A stretch of 64,000 nt of DNA, from the NCBI RefSeq assembly GCF_030814215.1, contig NZ_JAUSUT010000001.1, positions 5,270,001 through 5,334,000 of the forward strand, in the 5' to 3' direction. Within the stretch, counting starts at the first letter, position 1. Each line of letters begins with the position of its first letter. The translations under genes and the position numbers were made by a program. The notes under the pieces are model-generated. The model was not told where the DNA came from. It saw nothing but the letters and a program-made list of their open reading frames with translations, and did not search any database. Source of the DNA: Amycolatopsis thermophila (GTDB lineage Bacteria; Actinomycetota; Actinomycetes; Mycobacteriales; Pseudonocardiaceae). Below, one piece after another: positions 50,363 through 59,173 of the stretch.

Positions 50363-51457
50363 TCAACCGCCGGCGGGTGGTGCGGCGGGAAGTTGCACGG
50401 TGGCGAGGAGCCCGCCACCGGAGCGGGGGGCCAGGGTGAGGGTGCCGTCGTGCGCCCGGGTGATGCTCTTGACGATGGCCAGGCCGAGGCCGACACCCGC
50501 GTCGTCGGTGCGGACGCGCTGGGTCCCGCGCTGAAACGGCTCCACGAGCGTGGACACCACGTCCGCGGTGAGCTCCTCGCCGGTGTTCGCGACGGTGAGC
50601 GCCACGGCCCCGGGCAGAACGCTCGCGGTGACCCACACGGTGCCGCGTTCGGGCAGGTTGTGGACGATCGCGTTGTGCACCAGGTTCGTGGTCATCTGCA
50701 GCAGCAGCGCGTACGAGCCGAGGACCGGGGTCAGGTCACCGAAGGTCTGGATCGTGAGGCCGCGTTCCCCGGCGAGGGGGAGGAGCGTTTCGGTGGCCTC
50801 TTCGGCGATGAGGGACAGGTCGACGCGCTCCCGGGTGAAGGACCGCCGGCCGGCGCGGCTGAGCAGGAGCAGGGCTTCGGTGAGGTCGATCGCCCGGGTG
50901 TTGACGGCGCGGAGGCGGTCGATGAGTTCAGCGGTGTCGCGTCCGGGGTCGTGGCGGGCCACGTCGAGGAGCGTCTGCGTGATCGCCAGCGGGGTGCGCA
51001 GTTCGTGGGAGGCGTTGGCGGCGAACCTCTGCTGTTCGGCCACGTCGGCTTCCAGTCGCGCGAGCATCGCGTCGAAGGCGTCGGCGAGTTCGCGGAACTC
51101 GTCCGTGCGGCCCGGCAACCGGATCCGGTGGGACAGCGATCCGCCCGCGGCCCGGCGTGTGGCGTCGGTGATGCGGGACAGGGGAACGAGCATCCGTCCG
51201 GCGAGGATCCACCCGCCGAGGAAACCGAACACCAGCAGGAACCCCAGCGCGATACCCACGGCCGGGGCGAAGCTGCGCAGGAGGAACTCCTGGCCGGGAA
51301 AGTGTCCGCCGGGCGCCCTGATCCCGTTGCCGCCGGGGACGTAACGCAGCAGGACCATCCACACCACCGCGAACGTCAGGATCCCGGCCAGGATGAGGAA
51401 TCCCGCGTAGCTGAGGGTGAGTTTGAGGCGAACACTCGGACCGGGTGCCCTATCCAC
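50363..51457 (-). CDS. Sensor histidine kinase
   Basis: A 364-residue kinase. Two membrane helices (about residues 11-36 and 63-87) enclose a very short extracellular loop of about 25 residues, then HAMP (MLVPLSRITDATRRAAGGSLSHRIRLPGRTDEF), the phospho-acceptor NASHELRTPLAI, the N-box LVHNAIVHN and a G2 box GVGLGLAIVKS. Start GTG overlaps the response-regulator stop by eight bases. The small sensor loop suggests it senses within the membrane or through a partner, similar to VanS-type kinases of actinomycetes. Confidence 0.9.
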   Translation of the reverse strand: MDRAPGPSVRLKLTLSYAGFLILAGILTFAVVWMVLLRYVPGGNGIRAPGGHFPGQEFLLRSFAPAVGIALGFLLVFGFLGGWILAGRMLVPLSRITDATRRAAGGSLSHRIRLPGRTDEFRELADAFDAMLARLEADVAEQQRFAANASHELRTPLAITQTLLDVARHDPGRDTAELIDRLRAVNTRAIDLTEALLLLSRAGRRSFTRERVDLSLIAEEATETLLPLAGERGLTIQTFGDLTPVLGSYALLLQMTTNLVHNAIVHNLPERGTVWVTASVLPGAVALTVANTGEELTADVVSTLVEPFQRGTQRVRTDDAGVGLGLAIVKSITRAHDGTLTLAPRSGGGLLATVQLPAAPPAGG

Positions 51458-52142
51458 GGTCCCCTCCCTCGGCTGGGGTGGCCGGCCGGGCGATGCGGTA
51501 CCCGACGCCGGCCACGGTGGTGATGATCCACGGCTCGCCGAGGCGTTTGCGCAGTGCCGAGACCGTGATGCGCACCGCGTTGGTGAAGGGGTCGGCGTTC
51601 ACGTCCCACGCCCGCTCCAGGAGCTCTTCGGCGCTGACGACACCGCCCTCGGCCGCGACGAGGACTTCGAGCACGGCGAATTGTTTCCGGGTGAGCGCCA
51701 CGTAGCGTCCGTCGCGGTGGACCTCGCGGCGGAACGGGTCCACCCGCAGCCCCGCGATCTCCCGCACAGGCGGCCGGTTGTGGGCGCGCCTGCGGTCGAG
51801 CGCCCGGAGGCGGAGGACGAGTTCCCGGAGTTCGAAGGGTTTCGTGAGGTAGTCGTCGGCGCCCAGGGCGAACCCGGAGACCTTGTCGTCGAGCCGGTCG
51901 GCGGCGGTGAGCATGAGGATGGGCGTCCCGCTGCCGGAGGCGACGATGTGCTCGGCGATCTCGTCGCCGGACGGGCCGGGGATGTCGCGGTCGAGGACGG
52001 CGATGTCGTAGGCGTTGACGCCCAGCAGTTCCAAAGCGGTGTGACCGTCCCCGGCGATGTCGGCGGCGATCGCCTCCAGGCGCAGGCCATCGCGGATGGC
52101 GTCCGCCAGATACGGTTCGTCCTCGACGATCAGCACGCGCAT
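51450..52142 (-). CDS. OmpR/VanR-type response regulator
   Basis: A 230-residue regulator. The receiver has acidic residues Glu7/Asp8, phospho-acceptor Asp51 (VLDRDIPG) and Lys in DDYLTKPF; the C-terminal winged helix is of the OmpR kind (LTRKQFAVLEVLVAAEGGVVSAEELLERAW, TNAVRITVSALRKRLG). Upstream of and overlapping the kinase. Divergent from a D,D-carboxypeptidase gene across 90 bases containing a 7-bp dyad, so that gene is its likely target. Confidence 0.9.
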   Translation of the reverse strand: MRVLIVEDEPYLADAIRDGLRLEAIAADIAGDGHTALELLGVNAYDIAVLDRDIPGPSGDEIAEHIVASGSGTPILMLTAADRLDDKVSGFALGADDYLTKPFELRELVLRLRALDRRRAHNRPPVREIAGLRVDPFRREVHRDGRYVALTRKQFAVLEVLVAAEGGVVSAEELLERAWDVNADPFTNAVRITVSALRKRLGEPWIITTVAGVGYRIARPATPAEGGDRG

Positions 52143-52177
52143 ATTCCCCCGATGGTAGGGATCAGGGCATATCGCCG

Positions 52178-52199
52178 GCGTATCGAAAACCGGATACGC
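52178..52199. promoter_or_regulatory. Dyad between the response regulator and carboxypeptidase genes
   Basis: GCGTATC (52178-52184), eight bases, GATACGC (52193-52199): perfect 7-bp arms centred between the divergent starts. Candidate binding site of the response regulator. Confidence 0.5.
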
Positions 52200-52232
52200 G
52201 CCGGCAACACGGCGTTGCCTTGACTCGACGGC

Positions 52233-52814
52233 ATGAGTCACAGCGCACGAGCAACGTCCCGCCGTGTCCGTTCGGCCGTCCTCGCTGCCCTCGCGGTCCT
52301 CGGCGCGGCGCTCATCGGTGTCCGCGTCCACCAGGCGCGGGTGCCCTCGTCCGTCGAGCGGACTGGACCGGGCGCGGCGGACGGCGTCGTCCCCGAGGGG
52401 GTGACGGTCTTCGACGACGAGTTTCCCGCCGTGGCCAACCTCGACCCCGGTCTGCTCGGCGCCCTGCGCCGCGCGGCGACCGACGCGGGCGTGGAGTTCG
52501 TCGTCAACAGCGGCTGGCGGTCCCCGGAGTACCAGGAACAACTCCGCCGCGAGGCGGTCTCGAAATACGGCTCGGAACGGGAAGCCGCCCGGTGGGTGGC
52601 CACCGCGGACACCTCCGCTCACGTGACGGGCGAGGCGGTCGACCTCGGGCCCGCGCAGGCGACGGCGTGGCTGGCCGAGCACGGCGCCGGATACGGGCTG
52701 TGCCAGGTCTACCGCAACGAACCCTGGCACTACGAACTCCGCCCCGACGCCGTCGACCACGGCTGCCCGCCCCCATATGCCGACGCCGCGCACGACCCCC
52801 GGATGCGCCGGTGA
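52233..52814 (+). CDS. M15-family D,D-carboxypeptidase (VanY-like), membrane-anchored
   Basis: A 193-residue protein. A basic N-terminus and one hydrophobic segment (residues 14-30) act as signal anchor, placing the catalytic domain outside. Zinc ligands are His130 and Asp137 (SAHVTGEAVDLG) and His166 (EPWHYEL), with Glu163 as the catalytic base candidate; NSGWRSPEYQEQL is also typical. It would remove the terminal D-Ala from peptidoglycan stem peptides. With the divergent two-component system it resembles VanR/VanS/VanY-type control of cell-wall precursors. Confidence 0.88.
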   Translation: MSHSARATSRRVRSAVLAALAVLGAALIGVRVHQARVPSSVERTGPGAADGVVPEGVTVFDDEFPAVANLDPGLLGALRRAATDAGVEFVVNSGWRSPEYQEQLRREAVSKYGSEREAARWVATADTSAHVTGEAVDLGPAQATAWLAEHGAGYGLCQVYRNEPWHYELRPDAVDHGCPPPYADAAHDPRMRR

Positions 52815-52870
52815 GCACCGGTGTGCCGGCGAGGTTCCGCCCACCCGGCCGGTCCCGCAGGCGATCCCGC

Positions 52871-54655
52871 TCAGAAGGCCGGCACGATGCCGAACGCGCG
52901 GATCTTCCGGTAGATCGTCGCGCGGGACATACCCAGGTCGGCGGCCGCCAGCTCCTTGTTGCCCTGGTGCGCGGCGAGGCTGCGGACGATCGCGTCGCGT
53001 TCCATGCTCTCCAGACGGCTGAGCCGGCGGCGGGTGACGGTGCGGCATTCGGCCGGCAGGTCGTCCACCTCGATCGTGCCCGTGCGGCGCCGCCGGGAGA
53101 CCTGCGCCAGGACCTCGTCGAGCTGCCGGACGTTGCCCGTCCAGGGCACCCGCATCAGCTGGCGCATGCAGGCGTCGGACGCTTCGAGGTCGCGGTTGCC
53201 GGCGTGGCGCGCCAGCAGGGCGGGCACGAGGCGGTGCAGGTCCTCGATCCGGTGGCGCAGCGGCGGCACCTCGACCGTGTGCGCGAAGAACGGCATCAAC
53301 CAGCCGTGCAGCTCCGAGCCGCGCGGGTCCTCACCGATCGTGACGGCCACCCAGGCCGGCGCCTGTTCCGGCGGCGCGGCCTGCCAGGCGGTGAACAACT
53401 CGGTCAGGCGCTGCATCCCTTCCTCGGTGAGCGCGTCGACGTGGCGCAGGATCACCGCCGGTGGATTGCCGCCGCTCACCTCGTCGGCCAGGCCCTGCGC
53501 CCACGCCTCGTAGTTGCCCACCGGCGCGCAGTCCAGCACCAGCTGGCGGCCGGGAGCGTGCCGGCGCGCGACGGCCTGGGCCAGCGCCGCCTTGCCGGTG
53601 CCGCGCTCGCCGGTCAGGACCAGCCAGTTGCGGCCGACGATGCTCGCCTCGGCGGCGGCGCACGCCTGCCGCCACCCCGGGCTGGTGCCGACGAGCCCGG
53701 GAAGGTGCAGGTCGGCGTGACCGGCGGTGCGCCGGGGCGCGGCCTGGTTCTTCACCCGGAACAGCCCGCCCACCAGGCTCGAGCCGTGGTGCACCGGGCG
53801 GTACTCCAGCCGGGCGACGACGCCGGACGGGAGATCGGCCAGGACCGTGGCGGGTGTGGTGGTGCCGGCGACGTCGGCCGTGTGGGTGATCAGCGCCGCC
53901 CGGTCGGCCGCGTCGTACAGCTCCTGGGCGTGGTTGTTGACCATGACCACGTCCTCGTTCACGGCCAGGATGGCGCCCGAGCCGCGCCGGCACGCGGCGA
54001 GGTACTCGCGGAACAGGGCCAGCTCGCGCGCACCGGCCCCGGCGAGCATGGCCTCCTCGATCCGCTTGGCTGTGGTGCGGGCGAGCGTGAGCAGCAGCGG
54101 GCCCGGCGCGCCCGTCCAGCTGGTGAGATCGAGTACGCCGACCAGGTGACCGCGGATCGGGTGGTGGATGGGCGCGCCCGCGCATTCGAACTCCGCGAGA
54201 CCGCTGTTGAAGTGTTCGAACCCGGAGACGAGCACGGGTTGCTGGCATTCCAGCGTGGTGCCGATCCCGTTCGTCCCGATCGAGGACTCGGCGTAGCTGA
54301 AGCCGGGCGCGAGCGAGATGCGGTCCAGACCGGAGTGCAGCGCGCGGTCCGGGCTGGACCGGCTCACCACGAGCCCGTCGGCGTCGGTGAGCAGGATGGC
54401 GACCGGGTGATCGGACAGCTCGGTCGTCAGGTTGTCCAGGATCGGCTTGGCGGTGCGCGCCAGGAGGCTGTCCTCGTCGCGGTCGGTCACGAAGACGGGG
54501 TCCGGCTCGTCGGCGCTGATCCGGTGTTCGAGCGCGCGCCGCCACGACGCGGAGATGATTTCCCGCACGCCCGGCACATCGGGCACCCGGCGCGACAGGA
54601 ACTCCTCCCGCAGCGCACTGACCTGCGATTCCGACCGGCGTCCTGGCCTCGTCAC
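52871..54655 (-). CDS. mimR: Fis-type transcriptional activator of the diiron monooxygenase operon (MimR/AcoR-like)
   Basis: About 594 residues. Residues 45-200 contain a GAF-type sensory domain (VAILLTDADGLVVSRS; SYAESSIGTNGIGTTLE). Residues about 320-500 are an AAA+-like domain whose Walker A is LTGERGTGKAAL, but the sigma-54 contact loop GAFTGA is absent. The C-terminus is a Fis-type helix-turn-helix (NKELAAADLGMSRATIYRKIRAFGI). Actinobacteria generally lack sigma-54, so it presumably activates sigma-70-type holoenzyme. GTG at 54655 was chosen because AAGGAG lies six bases upstream; a GTG at 54700 is in frame too. Divergent from mimA, which it should activate. Confidence 0.87.
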   Translation of the reverse strand: MTRPGRRSESQVSALREEFLSRRVPDVPGVREIISASWRRALEHRISADEPDPVFVTDRDEDSLLARTAKPILDNLTTELSDHPVAILLTDADGLVVSRSSPDRALHSGLDRISLAPGFSYAESSIGTNGIGTTLECQQPVLVSGFEHFNSGLAEFECAGAPIHHPIRGHLVGVLDLTSWTGAPGPLLLTLARTTAKRIEEAMLAGAGARELALFREYLAACRRGSGAILAVNEDVVMVNNHAQELYDAADRAALITHTADVAGTTTPATVLADLPSGVVARLEYRPVHHGSSLVGGLFRVKNQAAPRRTAGHADLHLPGLVGTSPGWRQACAAAEASIVGRNWLVLTGERGTGKAALAQAVARRHAPGRQLVLDCAPVGNYEAWAQGLADEVSGGNPPAVILRHVDALTEEGMQRLTELFTAWQAAPPEQAPAWVAVTIGEDPRGSELHGWLMPFFAHTVEVPPLRHRIEDLHRLVPALLARHAGNRDLEASDACMRQLMRVPWTGNVRQLDEVLAQVSRRRRTGTIEVDDLPAECRTVTRRRLSRLESMERDAIVRSLAAHQGNKELAAADLGMSRATIYRKIRAFGIVPAF

Positions 54656-54730
54656 CACCGTCTCCTTCGACGTCACGTGCTGGGGGACTGCACTGTTCAC
54701 CCATCGTGGCGGAGATCTCGCACCGCCTTG

Positions 54731-54745
54731 GTCTCACATTGAGAC
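54731..54745. promoter_or_regulatory. Probable MimR binding site
   Basis: GTCTCA (54731-54736), CAT, TGAGAC (54740-54745): perfect 6-bp arms in the divergent region, 85 bases upstream of the mimA start. The compact 6-3-6 layout suits a Fis-type dimer. Confidence 0.55.
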
Positions 54746-54829
54746 AGAACTCACCTGCGATGCGCAACACACTCTCCCCCGTCAGTGACGACGGCCGGCG
54801 GCGCGATCCCCGGTTTCGAGGAGGCTGAA

Positions 54830-56467
54830 TTGAGCAGGCAGAGTCTCACCAAGGCGCACAACAAGATCACGGAGTTGTCCTGGGAGCCGACCTTCGCCAC
54901 CCCGGCGACGCGCTTCGGGACCGACTACACCTTCGAAAAGGCCCCGAAGAAGGACCCGCTCAAGCAGATCATGCGGTCGTACTTCCCCATGGAGGAGGAA
55001 AAGGACAACCGCGTCTTCGGCGCGATGGACGGCGCGATCCGGGGCAACATGTTCCGGCAGGTGCAGCAGCGCTGGCTGGAGTGGCAGAAGCTGTTCCTGT
55101 CGATCATCCCGTTCCCGGAGATCTCGGCCGCCCGCGCGATGCCGATGGCCATCGACGCGGTGCCGAACCCGGAAATCCACAACGGACTCGCGGTGCAGAT
55201 GATCGACGAGGTTCGCCACTCGACGATCCAGATGAACCTCAAGAAGCTGTACATGAACAACTACATCGACCCGGCCGGCTTCGACATCACCGAGAAGGCG
55301 TTCGCGAACAACTACGCGGGCACCATCGGCCGCCAGTTCGGCGAGGGGTTCATCACCGGTGACGCGATCACCGCGGCCAACATCTACCTGACGGTCGTGG
55401 CGGAGACCGCGTTCACCAACACGCTGTTCGTCGCGATGCCCGACGAGGCGGCCGCCAACGGCGACTACCTGCTGCCGACGGTGTTCCACTCGGTGCAGTC
55501 CGACGAGTCCCGGCACATCAGCAACGGCTACTCCATCCTGCTGATGGCCCTGGCCGACGAGCGCAACCGCCCGCTGCTGGAGCGCGACCTGCGCTACGCC
55601 TGGTGGAACAACCACTGCGTGGTGGACGCCGCGATCGGCACGTTCATCGAGTACGGCACCAAGGACCGCCGCAAGGACCGCGAGTCCTACGCGGAGATGT
55701 GGCGCCGCTGGATCTACGACGACTACTACCGCAGCTACCTGCTGCCGCTGGAGAAGTACGGCCTGGTCATCCCGCACGACCTGGTCGAGGAGGCGTGGAA
55801 CCGGATCACCAACAAGTTCTACGTCCACCGCGTGGCCCAGTTCTTCGCCACCGGCTGGCCGGTGAACTACTGGCGCATCGACGGCATGACCGACGCCGAC
55901 TTCGAGTGGTTCGAGGACAAGTACCCGGGCTGGTACAGCCAGTTCGGCAAGTGGTGGGAGGCCTACAACCGGCTGCGGTACCCGGGCCGGAACAAGCCGA
56001 TCGCGTTCGAAGAGGTCGGCTACGAGTACCCGCACCGCTGCTGGACCTGCATGGTGCCCTGCCTGATCCGCGAGGACCTGGTGGTGGACAAGGTCGACGG
56101 CCAGTGGCGCACCTACTGCTCCGAGACCTGCGCCTGGACCGACAAGGTCGCCTTCCGGCCGGAGTACGAGGGCCGGGAGACGCCCAACATGGGCCGCCTC
56201 ACCGGGCAGCGCGAGTGGGAGACCCTGCACCACGACCGCGATCTGGCCGACATCGTCGCCGACCTGGGCTACGTCCGCGACGACGGCAAGACGCTGATCC
56301 CGCAGCCGCACCTGGACCTGGACGACCCCAAGAAGCTGTGGACGCTCGACGACATCCGCGGCATCCGGTTCGCCAGCCCGAACGTGACGCTCAACCAGAT
56401 GAGCGACCAGGAGCGCGAGGAGTGGGCGGCGGCCTACCGCGCCAACCCGAACGTCACGGTCGCCTGA
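54830..56467 (+). CDS. mimA: Propane/acetone-phenol-type soluble diiron monooxygenase, hydroxylase large subunit
   Basis: A 545-residue hydroxylase alpha subunit (MimA/PrmA group), which inserts oxygen into propane at C2 or hydroxylates acetone, methylethylketone or phenols. The carboxylate-bridged diiron ligands are all visible: Glu97, Glu127-Arg-His130 set (DEVRH), Glu192, Glu226 and His229 (DESRH). I place the start at TTG because GAGGAGG lies six bases upstream and homologues begin at this [10 protein letters not shown] sequence; a GTG at 54785 would add 15 unconserved residues. The C-terminal part has the CWTCMVPC and [10 protein letters not shown] cysteine segments. Propane versus other substrates cannot be decided from sequence. 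Confidence 0.94.
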   Translation: MSRQSLTKAHNKITELSWEPTFATPATRFGTDYTFEKAPKKDPLKQIMRSYFPMEEEKDNRVFGAMDGAIRGNMFRQVQQRWLEWQKLFLSIIPFPEISAARAMPMAIDAVPNPEIHNGLAVQMIDEVRHSTIQMNLKKLYMNNYIDPAGFDITEKAFANNYAGTIGRQFGEGFITGDAITAANIYLTVVAETAFTNTLFVAMPDEAAANGDYLLPTVFHSVQSDESRHISNGYSILLMALADERNRPLLERDLRYAWWNNHCVVDAAIGTFIEYGTKDRRKDRESYAEMWRRWIYDDYYRSYLLPLEKYGLVIPHDLVEEAWNRITNKFYVHRVAQFFATGWPVNYWRIDGMTDADFEWFEDKYPGWYSQFGKWWEAYNRLRYPGRNKPIAFEEVGYEYPHRCWTCMVPCLIREDLVVDKVDGQWRTYCSETCAWTDKVAFRPEYEGRETPNMGRLTGQREWETLHHDRDLADIVADLGYVRDDGKTLIPQPHLDLDDPKKLWTLDDIRGIRFASPNVTLNQMSDQEREEWAAAYRANPNVTVA

Positions 56468-56552
56468 CGGCCTGAGGACCCGCGGGTGGCGGTGGCGCCC
56501 TGCCCCGGTGTGCCGCCACCGCCGCCCGCTTCCCCGGAGAATCGAGAGACCA

Positions 56553-57599
56553 ATGGCCGACAAGCACCGCATCTCCTTCGAACCGGTCGACATCGAGATG
56601 GAGGTCGGCGAGGACGAGAAGATCCTCGACGCCGCGTTCCGCCAGGGCATCCACCTCATGCACGGCTGCCGCGAGGGCCAGTGCTCGGCGTGCAAGTCCT
56701 TCGTGCTGGACGGCGAGATCCAGATGGAGCGCTACTCGACGTTCGCCTGCAACGACGCCGAGGTCGAGGAAGGCTACGTGCTGCTGTGCCGGGCGCACGC
56801 CTTCAGCGACTGCACCATCGAGCTGCTCAACTTCGACGAGGAGGAGCTGCTCAACTCGGCCCCGCTGCAGCGGATCAGGACCGAGGTCCTCGAGGTCGTG
56901 CCGCACACGCACGACATCGTCGGGCTCAAGCTCAAGCCGGTCGACCCGCCCGCCTACGAGTTCAAGCCCGGCCAGTACGCCGACCTCACCATCCCCGGCA
57001 CCGACGAGCACCGGTCGTTCTCGATGGCGACCATCCCGTCCACCGGGGACCACATCGAGTTCGTCATCAAGAAGTACCCGGGCGGCCGGTTCTCCGCGCT
57101 GCTCGACGACGGGATCGCGGTGGGCGACACCATCGAGCTGACCGGGCCGTACGGCAACTTCACGCTGAAGAACGGGCACGTGCTGCCCCTGGTGCTGATG
57201 GCCGGGGGTGCCGGCATGGCTCCGGTGCTCAGCCTGCTGCGGCACCTCAGCGAGACCGGCGACACCCGCCGGATCCGGTTCTACTACGGCGCCCGCACCC
57301 CCGCGGACCTGTTCTACCTGGACGAGATCCGCGCGCTGGGTGAACGGTTGCCGGACTTCGGGTTCGTCGTCGCGCTCTCGGAGTCCGCCGAGGGTGCCGA
57401 CGCGCTCGGGGTCGCCGCGGAAACCGGGATGGTCACCGAGGTCGTGGAGGCCAGGGAGCCGGAGCTGCACCGCAGCGAGGTGTACCTGTGCGGCCCGCCG
57501 CCCATGGTGGACGCCGCGCTGGCACTGGCGGCCCGCCAGGGCGTGCCCGACGACCAGGTGTTCTACGACAAGTTCACCACGTCGGTTCGTGACGAGTAG
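56553..57599 (+). CDS. mimB: Monooxygenase reductase (2Fe-2S, FAD, NADH)
   Basis: A 348-residue electron-transfer protein. The N-terminal plant-type ferredoxin binds [2Fe-2S] through Cys39, Cys44, Cys47 and Cys79. The FAD-binding barrel ([10 protein letters not shown] near residue 150, PGGRFSALL) and an NAD domain ([15 protein letters not shown] near 215; [14 protein letters not shown] near 310) follow. It passes electrons from NADH to the diiron hydroxylase. It begins 85 bases after mimA behind GGAGAATCGAGAG. Confidence 0.93.
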   Translation: MADKHRISFEPVDIEMEVGEDEKILDAAFRQGIHLMHGCREGQCSACKSFVLDGEIQMERYSTFACNDAEVEEGYVLLCRAHAFSDCTIELLNFDEEELLNSAPLQRIRTEVLEVVPHTHDIVGLKLKPVDPPAYEFKPGQYADLTIPGTDEHRSFSMATIPSTGDHIEFVIKKYPGGRFSALLDDGIAVGDTIELTGPYGNFTLKNGHVLPLVLMAGGAGMAPVLSLLRHLSETGDTRRIRFYYGARTPADLFYLDEIRALGERLPDFGFVVALSESAEGADALGVAAETGMVTEVVEAREPELHRSEVYLCGPPPMVDAALALAARQGVPDDQVFYDKFTTSVRDE

Positions 57600-57619
57600 A
57601 CATCGCAAGGAGACAACAC

Positions 57620-58720
57620 ATGACGAGCAGTGCGAAGACGCGCAGCTTCCCGAAGGTGGAGTTCACCGACTCCGAGGCGGGGGCCCTGGAGTTCCCCAGC
57701 TCGAAGAGCCGGGCCTACAACTACTTCAAGCCGGCCAAGCTGCGCGCGACGGTGTACGAGGACGTGACCGTCGACGTGCAGCCGGACCCCGAGCGGCACC
57801 TGAGCCAGGGCTGGATCTACGGCTTCGCGGACGGCCCGGGCGGCTACCCGCAGGAGTGGACGGCCGCGAAGTCGTCGAACTGGCACGCCTTCCTCGACCC
57901 GAACGAGGAGTGGGAGCAGACCATCTACCGCAACAACTCCGCGGTGGTCCGGCAGGTCTCCCTGTGCCTGGAGAACGCCAAGCGCGCGGGCGCCTACGGC
58001 AACTGGAACACCGCCTGGCAGAAGTTCATCGCCCGCAACCTCGGCGCCTGGATGCACGCCGAGAACGGCATGGCGCTGCACGTGTTCACCTCGATCCAGC
58101 GGTCCGGCCCGACGAACATGATCAACACCGCGGTGGCCGTGAACGCCGCGCACAAGATGCGGTTCGCCCAGGACCTCGCGCTGTTCAACCTGGACCTGTC
58201 CGAGTCGCTGGACACCTTCGACGGCTCGGTGCACAAGGAGGTCTGGGCCTCGGCCGAGGAGTGGCAGCCCACCCGCAAGGTCGTCGAGGAGCTCACCGCC
58301 GTCGGCGACTGGGCCGAGCTGCTGTTCGGCACCAACGTCGTGTTCGAGCAGCTGGTCGGCCAGCTCTTCCGGTCGGAGCTGGTCATGCAGATCTCGGCCA
58401 CGAACGGCGACTACATCACCCCGACGATCGTCGGCACCGGCGAACACGACTACAGCCGCGACCTCGGCTACACGCGCGCGCTGTTCCGGCTGCTCACCCG
58501 CGACGAGCGGTTCGGCGGGACCAACCGGGAGCTGTTCGGCCAGTGGCTCGCCAAGTGGGTACCGCCGTGCCTGGAGGCCGCCTACGCGCTGCAGCCGATC
58601 TGGTCGCAGCCGGCCGAGAAGGCCCGCACGTTCGCCGACTCGCTCGCCGCCACCAAGGAGAAGTTCACCCAGCTGCTCGAGGAGATCGGGCTGGACACCC
58701 CGAAGGAGTTGGACAAGTGA
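57620..58720 (+). CDS. mimC: Monooxygenase hydroxylase small (beta) subunit
   Basis: A 366-residue beta subunit of the soluble diiron monooxygenase. It has the ferritin-like helical fold but lacks the paired ExxH iron ligands of the large subunit; [29 protein letters not shown] and [20 protein letters not shown] are typical of this subunit. It scaffolds the alpha2beta2 hydroxylase. AAGGAG ribosome-binding site 20 bases after mimB. Overlaps mimD by four bases. Confidence 0.92.
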   Translation: MTSSAKTRSFPKVEFTDSEAGALEFPSSKSRAYNYFKPAKLRATVYEDVTVDVQPDPERHLSQGWIYGFADGPGGYPQEWTAAKSSNWHAFLDPNEEWEQTIYRNNSAVVRQVSLCLENAKRAGAYGNWNTAWQKFIARNLGAWMHAENGMALHVFTSIQRSGPTNMINTAVAVNAAHKMRFAQDLALFNLDLSESLDTFDGSVHKEVWASAEEWQPTRKVVEELTAVGDWAELLFGTNVVFEQLVGQLFRSELVMQISATNGDYITPTIVGTGEHDYSRDLGYTRALFRLLTRDERFGGTNRELFGQWLAKWVPPCLEAAYALQPIWSQPAEKARTFADSLAATKEKFTQLLEEIGLDTPKELDK

Positions 58721-59067
58721 GCGAAACCATGCAGTTCGGCTCGCAGGCCGGATCGTCGAACATGTGCGGCGTCACGCTGATGAACACCCCGGTCGGACGC
58801 GTGGTCGCCGACGTGATGGGGGCCAAGGAGGGCGTCACGCTGGTCGAGTACCCGTCGATGATCCGCGTGGACGGCACCCGGCTGCTCGAGTTCGACTACG
58901 ACGAGCTGACCGAGGCGCTCGGCGAGCCGTTCGACGGGTCGATCTTCGAGGAGATCAGCTCCACCCACTACGGCCGCATGGTGCACCTGGACGACCGCAC
59001 CCTGCTGTTCGCCAACCCGGAGGACGCCGCCGAGTACATCGGCTTCGACCTCGCCGCGCACGGCTGA
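58717..59067 (+). CDS. mimD: Monooxygenase coupling/regulatory protein
   Basis: A 116-residue MmoB/DmpM-type effector without cofactor. It binds the hydroxylase and gates oxygen activation. [20 protein letters not shown] near residue 15, [21 protein letters not shown] in the middle and [18 protein letters not shown] match the family. The GTG start overlaps the mimC stop, ensuring stoichiometric translation. A very stable hairpin follows. Confidence 0.92.
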   Translation: MSETMQFGSQAGSSNMCGVTLMNTPVGRVVADVMGAKEGVTLVEYPSMIRVDGTRLLEFDYDELTEALGEPFDGSIFEEISSTHYGRMVHLDDRTLLFANPEDAAEYIGFDLAAHG

Positions 59068-59088
59068 CGACGGACAGCCCCCGCACCT

Positions 59089-59130
59089 CGTGGTGGCGGG
59101 ACGGGCCGACGCGGCCGTCCCGCCACCACG
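59089..59130 (+). terminator. 16-bp perfect hairpin inside the mim operon
   Basis: Arms CGTGGTGGCGGGACGG (59089-59104) and CCGTCCCGCCACCACG (59115-59130) with a 10-base loop. It sits between mimD (stop 59067) and the amidohydrolase (start 59174). No T-run follows. It may be a partial terminator or an mRNA 3'-end stabiliser that makes mimABCD more abundant than the distal genes. Confidence 0.65.
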
Positions 59131-59173
59131 GTTCCACCGAGCACCACCACAGCGAAGGGTGAGGACCTCTCCG

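Noticed and set aside
54785-54829. Upstream GTG start for mimA
   Set aside because: The added 15 residues are not conserved in homologues as I know them, and the ribosome-binding site fits the TTG at 54830.
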